Positions 32,937 through 38,168 of a stretch of 38,168 nucleotides of DNA are shown in pieces. The first letter of the stretch is position 1, and each line of letters begins with the position of its first letter. A program made the position numbers and the translations under genes. The stretch covers positions 1 to 38,168 of the forward strand of contig CAJVXH010000011.1 in NCBI GenBank assembly GCA_913009835.1. Direction: 5' to 3'. The notes under the pieces are model-generated. The model had not been told where the DNA came from, did no database searches, and saw only the letters and a program-made list of their open reading frames with translations. This stretch comes from an uncultured bacterium (GTDB lineage: Bacteria > Electryoneota > Electryoneia > Electryoneales > Electryoneaceae).

Positions 32937-34391
32937 TCACCTCACCAACATCACTTTCTGAACCTGATGTGTGGCCCGATCCGGCAGCTGACCTGATCGG
33001 GTATCCCCTACAGAAGCGCGAATGAAGTACAGCCCGCTGGTCAGAGATGGATTGCCAGCAGCGGACGTGTCCCACGTCAGGGGATGAACACCGGCGGGCA
33101 TGGGACCGTCGGCGAGGGTCGCGACTTGCTGCCCCATCACATTGTAGACGCTGACCGTAACCTCGACAGCATGCGGCAGGCTCAGCTGTAGCGTTGTCGA
33201 AGCGTTGAACGGGTTGGGATAGGCGGGATGCAGAGCGAAGGATGAGGGTAGCGCTGAGCCATCGTGATCTTCGTTGACAGCCAGATCGATGGTCGGATTC
33301 TCGAACCAGCGAACCTCTTCGTTAAGAAGGTCCATGTCGCCGTCATTGTCGATGTCTGCTGCTACCAGACGATCGAAGATATAGCCCGGGTCAATATCGG
33401 TGTATAGAGTTTCAGTGAAGGTCAGATTGTCGCCCTCGTTGATGTACAGGTATGGGCCGTAAGCGATGTCCATGTCGCCATCATTGTCGCAGTCGAGCAT
33501 CTCAACTGCCTTGTCACTCGGATCAAGGTTATTCTCGACTACATGTACGGTAAAGTTTCCAGCCCCATCGTTTTGGCCCCACAGGACTTTTTCGCCAACA
33601 TAAATACCTTCGCCATGGTAGAAGACGAAGTCAAGGTCGCCATCGAAATCAAAATCGCCAAGTTTGGGCTCAGTGGAATAAGAAACGTCAAGATCAGGAA
33701 TAAGCTCCTGCAATGTGAAATTGCCATCGCCATCGCCAAGCGCTGAGATCAAGCTGTTGTTCTGCGCATTTGCTTCTCTTATGAGAAAATCGAGGTTACC
33801 GTCGCCGTTTAAGTCAGCCAGTTGTGAAAGGCTTCCGTATCCGTTAGTGGCACCCATAACAGTTTCGGTGAATGTTCCATCGTTTTCCTGCATCCAGAAA
33901 GACAAGCCATAGCTGGCGCTACCTGTTGATGTTTGGGTGAGTACGATGTCGATGTCACCGTCATTATCGATATCGCCACAGGAAATCGTATTCCAATGGC
34001 GGCTTTCCTCAAGCTCAGCGATCACATGGACTTCAAATTCAAAACCACCCAGATTCTCGAGCCATGGAAGCTCACTTCCAGCATAGCAGATGACATCCTG
34101 ATCGCCATCAAGGTCCATGTCATGAAGTTCACCATCGTACATCGTACCAAATTCCTGAAATATCCCACTGTTCCATAGACTCCACTCGTCTGGTAGGTTG
34201 TTCGTCATGATACGAAGATCTTGTGATAAAGCAACGACATCTCCATCACTGTCATCGTCATAGTCAAAAATGATAAATGTGCCATAACCACCAGTATTTG
34301 CGCTGGCTGGCAATTCGTGCGATGTCCAGAGTTGGGCAATTGACAGGCAGCTGAAAGTCAGGACAAACAGGATGCTGAAAAGGGATCTCAT
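32937..34391 (-). CDS. Secreted FG-GAP/VCBS repeat protein with C-terminal sorting domain
   Basis: 484 residues. Signal peptide MRSLFSILFVLTFSCLSIA|Q. Seven or so calcium-binding propeller repeats are visible as D-x-D-x-D-G-D loops: DYDDDSDGD, DMDLDGDQD, DIDNDGDID, DLNGDGNLD, DFDFDGDLD, DCDNDGDMD and DIDNDGDMD, each followed by a hydrophobic strand. The last ~85 residues are a sorting domain: HPAYPNPFNASTTLQLSL, VTVSVYNVMGQQVATLADGP, GLYFIRASVGD, ending VMLVR. Likely exported and surface-attached or released; such propellers bind ligands or partners rather than catalyse. Good Shine-Dalgarno CTGGAGG before the ATG. Second such sorting-domain protein in the window, so this genome probably has the matching export system elsewhere. 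Confidence 0.94.
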   Translation of the reverse strand: MRSLFSILFVLTFSCLSIAQLWTSHELPASANTGGYGTFIIFDYDDDSDGDVVALSQDLRIMTNNLPDEWSLWNSGIFQEFGTMYDGELHDMDLDGDQDVICYAGSELPWLENLGGFEFEVHVIAELEESRHWNTISCGDIDNDGDIDIVLTQTSTGSASYGLSFWMQENDGTFTETVMGATNGYGSLSQLADLNGDGNLDFLIREANAQNNSLISALGDGDGNFTLQELIPDLDVSYSTEPKLGDFDFDGDLDFVFYHGEGIYVGEKVLWGQNDGAGNFTVHVVENNLDPSDKAVEMLDCDNDGDMDIAYGPYLYINEGDNLTFTETLYTDIDPGYIFDRLVAADIDNDGDMDLLNEEVRWFENPTIDLAVNEDHDGSALPSSFALHPAYPNPFNASTTLQLSLPHAVEVTVSVYNVMGQQVATLADGPMPAGVHPLTWDTSAAGNPSLTSGLYFIRASVGDTRSGQLPDRATHQVQKVMLVR

Positions 34392-34574
34392 CTTAGCCTC
34401 CAGGAGATATTGGCTGTTGAATCTTCACATTCCCACTTGACAAAGCAGCGGGTGTCGGTAATTGGTCCTGGTGTGTCATAATATATGGCCCGTTGGGATG
34501 CGACCGCATCTTCTTGTGCCCATGATAGTTCACGAAGTGGTTGTCGCGGACGATCCACAGGGATGAGATAAATA

Positions 34575-34601
34575 GAGATTCTTCACTTCGTTCGGAATGA
34601 C
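34575..34601. repeat. Family C element (diverged)
   Basis: GAGATTCTTCACTTCGTTCG followed by GAATGAC, two changes from the family C consensus. The gap 34392-34716 otherwise has no gene. Confidence 0.85.
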
Positions 34602-34608
34602 GGATATC

Positions 34609-34711
34609 GGGACACTTTGCCCCATTTGAAGAGGATCACCAGTTCTACCACATTCCAGCGTTTTGTTCTGATCACGACGTCATGGAACAGGTGTATGGGG
34701 CCAGGTGTCCC
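34609..34711. repeat. Imperfect inverted repeat after the acyltransferase gene
   Basis: GGGACACTTTGCCCCAT (34609-34625) and ATGGGGCCAGGTGTCCC (34695-34711) are inverted with three mismatches around about 69 bases. The inner arm ends 5 bases beyond the acyltransferase stop on the minus strand. Confidence 0.7.
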
Positions 34712-34716
34712 CTTCA

Positions 34717-35868
34717 CTATGATAGAACCGACAACTGCTTCTCATACATCCGATAGGTTTTTGAACGCGTCGCGCCCATCATCTCGGCGGCCTTCATCAT
34801 TGGGCCGTTGGTCTCCAGCACCCATCCCAGCTCGCCTTCGGTGTATCCGTACCTGGGCCCATCGATGAAATGATCGTAGTACATGACAGCGTCTATCCCC
34901 CGTCCCCGGTACTCTTCCAGCACCCCCATCAATATCCCACGTCCCTTGTTCAGCGCCCCCTTACGGGTGTGCCACATCAGCTTCAGCAGGCCGAATGGGA
35001 ACAATCTCCCGTCACGGATTTTGATCACCGCCTCGTTGATGTCCGGTAAGCCCATGGAGAATGCGACCAGCTTGTTATCTTTCGCCGGATCTTCGACGAA
35101 ATAGATCAAACGGTGATCATAGACTTGCTTAAGGTTAGTCGCGAGATGCTTGAACTCGTTGTCGGTCATGGGCACCGCGCCCCAGTTCTTCTCCCAGGCG
35201 ACCTTGTAGATCTCCCAGAGCTTGTACGCGTCTGTCCAGAAGTCCTTTGGATTGAAATTTCGGAAACGCAGTTTGGAACGTTTGCGCAGAGCTTCAGCCG
35301 AACGCGCTAACCGTGGTGACATCTTGTCACTACGCATGTGGAAACATACAATATCCATAGCTTTATCATAGCCCAGTTCATCGATGAACCTTGGGTAATA
35401 CGGCGGGTTATAGGGCATCATGATGGTGGGGCGTTGATCGTAAGCGTCCAGCAGAATGCCGATGTCCTCGTTGATCGAGGGGTTGAACGGGCCGCGCAGA
35501 GTATCGAATCCCCATTCGCGTCCGGCATCCTCGACTTTAGCGAACAACGCGGCGGCCACATCGCGATCTTCTATGGTCTCGAAATGTCCCCAGTGACAGG
35601 TGTTTTCGTTGTGGGTGGAGTTGTGGGCATCGTCCTTGATGGCGGCGATACGTCCGACGGGGCGGCCATCCTTGTAAGCGACGAACCGGCGCATCTGGGC
35701 GTGTTCGAAAAACGGGTTCTTCTTCTCGTCGAACATCTCTTTGGCTTGCACACGCAACGGCGGCACCCACACCGGATTATTCCCCTGCACGATGTACGGC
35801 ACCTCGAGGAAGTCCTTGTACGCCTTGCCCTTTGGTGCTTCGGTGATTTGGATGGAATGGTTGCTCAC
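34717..35868 (-). CDS. GNAT-fold N-acyltransferase-like protein (YghO-like)
   Basis: 383 residues. The protein begins with a short acyltransferase-type half: FLEVPYIVQGNNPVWVPPL, FFEHAQMRRFVAYKDGRPVGRI, WGHFETIEDRDVAAAL and GREWGFDTLRGPFNPSINED. The second half carries LVAFSMGLPDINEAV and the acyl-CoA-binding-like EEYRGRGIDAVMYY (about 320), then GELGWVLETNGPMMKAAEMM. This layout matches the large conserved group related to E. coli YghO, predicted acyl-CoA N-acyltransferases; some relatives are linked to sphingolipid synthesis. The substrate here is unknown. The GTG start overlaps the ATPase stop as GTGA, so the two genes are translationally coupled. Confidence 0.82.
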   Translation of the reverse strand: MSNHSIQITEAPKGKAYKDFLEVPYIVQGNNPVWVPPLRVQAKEMFDEKKNPFFEHAQMRRFVAYKDGRPVGRIAAIKDDAHNSTHNENTCHWGHFETIEDRDVAAALFAKVEDAGREWGFDTLRGPFNPSINEDIGILLDAYDQRPTIMMPYNPPYYPRFIDELGYDKAMDIVCFHMRSDKMSPRLARSAEALRKRSKLRFRNFNPKDFWTDAYKLWEIYKVAWEKNWGAVPMTDNEFKHLATNLKQVYDHRLIYFVEDPAKDNKLVAFSMGLPDINEAVIKIRDGRLFPFGLLKLMWHTRKGALNKGRGILMGVLEEYRGRGIDAVMYYDHFIDGPRYGYTEGELGWVLETNGPMMKAAEMMGATRSKTYRMYEKQLSVLS

Positions 35869-37052
35869 GAATCCTCCAGCGTTGGCATGATCCTTTTCAT
35901 AAAGTCATCGAACAGAGGAACTGTGAATGCTGTTTCTCCATGCTCGGACCCATAGATCACTCCTTTTCCAATCATGTCTTTTCGGAGTTTTGCCACAGAT
36001 GTTACCTTCTGTCCCAACACATTTGCGACTTCTCCTGATCGATGCGGTCCAGCTCCGAGTTCTGCCATCGCTCGGAGATATGTTTTTTCTTTTTTTGTCA
36101 GACGATCAAAACGCATCTGGAAGAAACTTGCGTCCAGTTCAGCTTGGGCATATCCCGCTGCCTGCCGAACATCGTCAAGCGTAATCAGAGAGTTTTCCGC
36201 CAGATTCCAACTGTGTTTACCCCATTCCTGCAGAAAATAAGGATATCCCTGTGTTTGCTGATACACTTCCTCAATAGCCTGTTTATCGAAAACAACCCCT
36301 TCCCGTTCTACAGGTTTGCTAAGGGCGTTTGATGCAGGTTGATACTCCAGACGGTCTATGCGTGCGAATTCAAATAATCTCTCTGCATATGACTTGGCAT
36401 CGCCCAGTAAGCGAATGATTTGAGGAAGACCGGCAGCGAGCATCGTGATCGGAAGGACATCCTGACTGATGGAATGCAATGCTCGGATGAGTGCAGCCAA
36501 CTGCTCTTTTGGTACGTATTGAAGCTCATCGAGCACAATCACAATTGCTGTCTTTTGTTCCGCAGCAGCTTCGCCAACAGCTGTTAGTAAATCTACCAGA
36601 TCTAGCTCAAAATCTCCGGTATCCGCCAAACCCAATTCCGGTTCAACATCCAAGCTAACTTCAATGTCCTGATATGTCACTTTGAGAGATCCGACAAACC
36701 CAGCAAGTGCCTGCCATGCTCTTTGCAAAGCGAGTTTTCGCGCCTCGCCTCTGCTAAGGCGCAACAGGGCCATTCTCAGATTCGGTGCCAGCAAAGAGGG
36801 TAATGATCGCGCTTCCGGCGCTTCCAAACGAATGGTTGTAATCCCTCGAGATTCCGCTTCAATTCTGATGTGATTCAGAAGAACAGTTTTCCCGACCCCA
36901 CGCAGGCCATGAAGAATGAGCGATCGTGCTGGATTGCGAAGGCGAATTCTGTCTATGGCAATTGCTGCACGCTCAATTAAATCGTCGCGTCCAGACAGTT
37001 CCGGTGGAGGTGTTCCCGCACCCGGAGCAAATGGGTTGTTTCGAGGGTCCAT
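35865..37052 (-). CDS. AAA/STAND-type ATPase with C-terminal winged helix (archaeal ATPase-like)
   Basis: 395 residues. PELSGRDDLIERAAIAI precedes Walker A GLRGVGKT (49-56). Walker B is IVIVLDELQYV (Asp175, Glu176). Then come ITMLAAGLPQI (sensor-like), YAERLFEFARID, and a lid region with QTQGYPYFLQEWG. The C-terminus is a winged helix: FDRLTKKEKTYLRAMAELG, HRSGEVANVLGQKVTSVAKL, MIGKGVIYG and a final DDFMKRI. The architecture is that of archaeal-type ATPase_2/MNS STAND proteins that sense a signal and bind DNA or partners. ATG 37052 begins MDPRNNPFAPGAGTPPPE; TTG 37076 lies within the upstream hairpin. No Shine-Dalgarno is visible for either. The GTTTAAC hairpin begins 5 bases upstream of the ATG, so it probably controls expression. 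Confidence 0.88.
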   Translation of the reverse strand: MDPRNNPFAPGAGTPPPELSGRDDLIERAAIAIDRIRLRNPARSLILHGLRGVGKTVLLNHIRIEAESRGITTIRLEAPEARSLPSLLAPNLRMALLRLSRGEARKLALQRAWQALAGFVGSLKVTYQDIEVSLDVEPELGLADTGDFELDLVDLLTAVGEAAAEQKTAIVIVLDELQYVPKEQLAALIRALHSISQDVLPITMLAAGLPQIIRLLGDAKSYAERLFEFARIDRLEYQPASNALSKPVEREGVVFDKQAIEEVYQQTQGYPYFLQEWGKHSWNLAENSLITLDDVRQAAGYAQAELDASFFQMRFDRLTKKEKTYLRAMAELGAGPHRSGEVANVLGQKVTSVAKLRKDMIGKGVIYGSEHGETAFTVPLFDDFMKRIMPTLEDS

Positions 37053-37056
37053 GGCG

Positions 37057-37117
37057 TTTATGGAGAGTTTAACCAAGTTTAACTAGATAAGGAAAACTAG
37101 GGGAAACTCTCCATAAA
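37057..37117 (-). promoter_or_regulatory. GTTTAAC hairpin 1, adjacent to ATPase start
   Basis: TTTATGGAGAGTTT (37057-37070) and AAACTCTCCATAAA (37104-37117) are perfect 14-base arms. Inside the left side, GTTTAACCAAGTTTAAC gives two direct GTTTAAC copies 3 bases apart. First of three related elements. Confidence 0.88.
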
Positions 37118-37154
37118 TCCAAACTGGTTTCAGGAAAATAAGTCGGCTGAGGAG

Positions 37155-37213
37155 TTATGTGGAGTTTAACCGAGTTTAACCAAAACAGGAAAACTGGGGA
37201 AAACTCCCCATAA
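37155..37213 (-). promoter_or_regulatory. GTTTAAC hairpin 2
   Basis: TTATGTGGAGTTT (37155-37167) pairs with AAACTCCCCATAA (37201-37213) with one mismatch. The left side again has GTTTAACCGAGTTTAAC. Starts 98 bases beyond the start of hairpin 1. Confidence 0.87.
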
Positions 37214-37263
37214 ATGGAATTCGGTCAGACGGCATTCAATCAGGATGCCGAATCAAATTGAGT

Positions 37264-37308
37264 GAGTTTAACCTGGTTTATAGAAAATTGATAAGGTTGG
37301 TTAAACTC
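37264..37308 (-). promoter_or_regulatory. GTTTAAC hairpin 3 (diverged)
   Basis: GAGTTTAACC (37264-37273) pairs perfectly with GGTTAAACTC (37299-37308). The second GTTTAAC of the left side has become GGTTTATAG. Spacing from hairpin 2 is about 100 bases. Confidence 0.82.
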
Positions 37309-37353
37309 TCTAGGTTTGGAGCGGTGGTCTGCGTAAACACTTGTAATAACAAT

Positions 37354-37419
37354 GAGATCCTTCACAAAAACAATCTGGATGACAGCATACTACCTTCGCA
37401 GTCCACAGCCCACAGCCCA
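37354..37419. repeat. Degenerate family C copy and CAGCCCA heptamers
   Basis: GAGATCCTTCACAAAAACAA followed by TCTGGATGAC is a disrupted family C element (37354-37383). CAGTCCA, CAGCCCA, CAGCCCA follow in phase at 37399-37419. They lie just outside the transposase gene. Confidence 0.75.
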
Positions 37420-37517
37420 TAGGGTCTGTTGCCCATTGGGCTCTCGCCTCTGATTGCGCGAGAGTGTTGAAATGTGTACCTGTTTTCTACCTGATCGTCA
37501 TAAGAATCGAGGTAGCG

Positions 37518-38006
37518 ATGCGTGGTAGCAAGCAGATAGACCCGAAGATGTTTTATCAGGTACAGTTGGACGACCTTGTTCCGCATGATGATGTGCTGCG
37601 TCAGTTGTCGTCCATTCTCGATTTCGAGTTCGTTCGTCGGCGGACAGTGGATCTGTATTACCATGCCGGTCCGCATTCTGTGGATCCGGTCGTTGTGGTG
37701 AAGGTGTTGCTGTTGTCTTTCCTTCACGGTCTGTCGATTCGTGAGACGATGCGTCAGGCTTCGGATCGTTTGTCGTGGCATTGGTTTCTACAGTACGACC
37801 TTGACGAGACAGTACCGGATCACAGCGTGGTGTCGAAGGCGCTGGTGCGTTTCGGTCCGGAGTTGTTCGAGGAGTTTTTCCATCAGATTCTGGGGCAGTG
37901 CGATCATGCTGGCCTGTTGGGCAAGCGTCTTCTTCATGTTGACAGCAGCGTGATCAAGGCCAATGCATCCGAATCGTCGGTAGCTGTGAAGCCGTTGCTT
38001 CTGGCG
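37518..38006 (+). CDS. Transposase, IS1182/IS5-like (3' end missing)
   Basis: 163 residues of a DDE transposase. The N-terminal DUF772-type domain is clear: MRGSKQIDPKMFYQVQLDDL, HDDVLRQLSSILDF, YYHAGPHSVDPVVVVKVLLL, GLSIRETMRQASDRLSWHWF, and DETVPDHSVVSKALVRFG. RLLHVDSSVIKANASES carries the first catalytic Asp. The gene is interrupted at 38006 by adapter sequence, so the second Asp and the Glu are missing only because the contig ends. ATG 37518 has GAGGT 4 nt upstream. Full-length relatives have about 450-500 residues. The left terminal inverted repeat should lie in about 37420-37510 but cannot be defined without the other end. Its presence probably explains why assembly stopped here. Confidence 0.9.
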
Positions 38007-38168
38007 AGATCGGAAGAGCGTCGTGTAGGGAAAGAGTGTAGATCTCGGTGGTCGCCGTATCATTAAAAAAAAAAAACGTGAAAAAAAAAAGAAAAAAAGA
38101 CAAAAAAAAAAAAACTACGCGCAGCGATACACATCACTGGACTGTGCTGCAGTGTCTCTAGATCGTGC
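38007..38168. other. Non-biological end: Illumina P5 adapter, poly-A and nonsense
   Basis: 38007-38064 is the reverse complement of the Illumina universal (P5/read 1) adapter, starting AGATCGGAAGAGCGTCGTGT. After it come poly-A runs broken by single bases (about 38065-38114) and about 50 unrelated bases. Any protein read through this junction ends in the artificial peptide RSEERRVGKECRSRWSPYH. Confidence 0.98.

Overview
This looks like an assembled metagenome contig from a Gram-negative anaerobe. Two secreted proteins end in a YPNPFN-type C-terminal sorting domain, as in Fibrobacterota-Chlorobiota-Bacteroidota (FCB) relatives and neighbouring candidate phyla (KSB1, Marinimicrobia, Cloacimonadota, Zixibacteria-like). 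There are outer-membrane barrel candidates and a lipoprotein, and energy metabolism uses oxygen-sensitive ferredoxin oxidoreductases. I cannot place it more precisely without a marker-gene tree. The true insert is 183..38006. Both ends run into untrimmed Illumina adapters followed by homopolymer and nonsense sequence.

Layout. 183-4036: truncated SMC ATPase (-), FmdB-type zinc ribbon (+), small two-helix membrane protein (+) whose best start is ATT. 4046-7674: a tight minus-strand unit of glycosyltransferase, BadF/NAGK-type sugar kinase and DapL-like aminotransferase. 7730-13350: unknown small protein (-), then SDR oxidoreductase, a four-helix-bundle (S23/IVS) protein with an internal deletion, exonuclease III and two outer-membrane-type proteins (+). 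13701-15761: secreted protein with sorting domain (-). 16114-19996: indolepyruvate:ferredoxin oxidoreductase iorAB and butyrate kinase (-). With pyruvate:ferredoxin oxidoreductase at 24549-28115, these suggest 2-oxo acid oxidation to acyl-CoA and ATP formation from acyl phosphates, i.e. peptide or amino-acid fermentation.

20184-24530 is an accessory island. It holds a hairpin-rich element with 23-bp inverted arms that replaces the 5' part of a group II intron reverse transcriptase, the intron's surviving 3' half (maturase domain, domain V, probable domain VI), an AT-rich gene-free stretch, an unknown C4 zinc-ribbon protein, and an AT-rich lipoprotein with a caspase/CHAT-like His-Gly and Asp-Ala-Cys signature plus an ASH/HYDIN-like domain. 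28685-32652 holds an MFS transporter, a 59-codon remnant of a secreted protein, TsaB, an 85-bp tandem array, and an SDR protein fused to a C-terminal HIT-like zinc domain. 32937-38006 holds an FG-GAP secreted protein, a GNAT-fold acyltransferase translationally coupled to an AAA/STAND-type ATPase whose upstream region carries three related GTTTAAC hairpins, and a transposase cut by the contig end.

The most distinctive genome-scale feature is the intergenic DNA. It is packed with recurring palindrome families (A: CCCAGACATTTATGTCTGGG; B: CCCGTGCTTG...CGCGTTTGCAAGC; C: GATCCTTCACTTCGTTCAGG; D: CCCTGTTA...TAACAGGG; E: CACGGACTnnAGTCCGTG) and heptamer tandem repeats, several of which begin at the stop codon of a gene. 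The strongest candidates for something undescribed are the caspase-like lipoprotein with its zinc-ribbon neighbour, the hairpin-preceded ATPase/acyltransferase pair, and the nested mosaic of palindromic elements.
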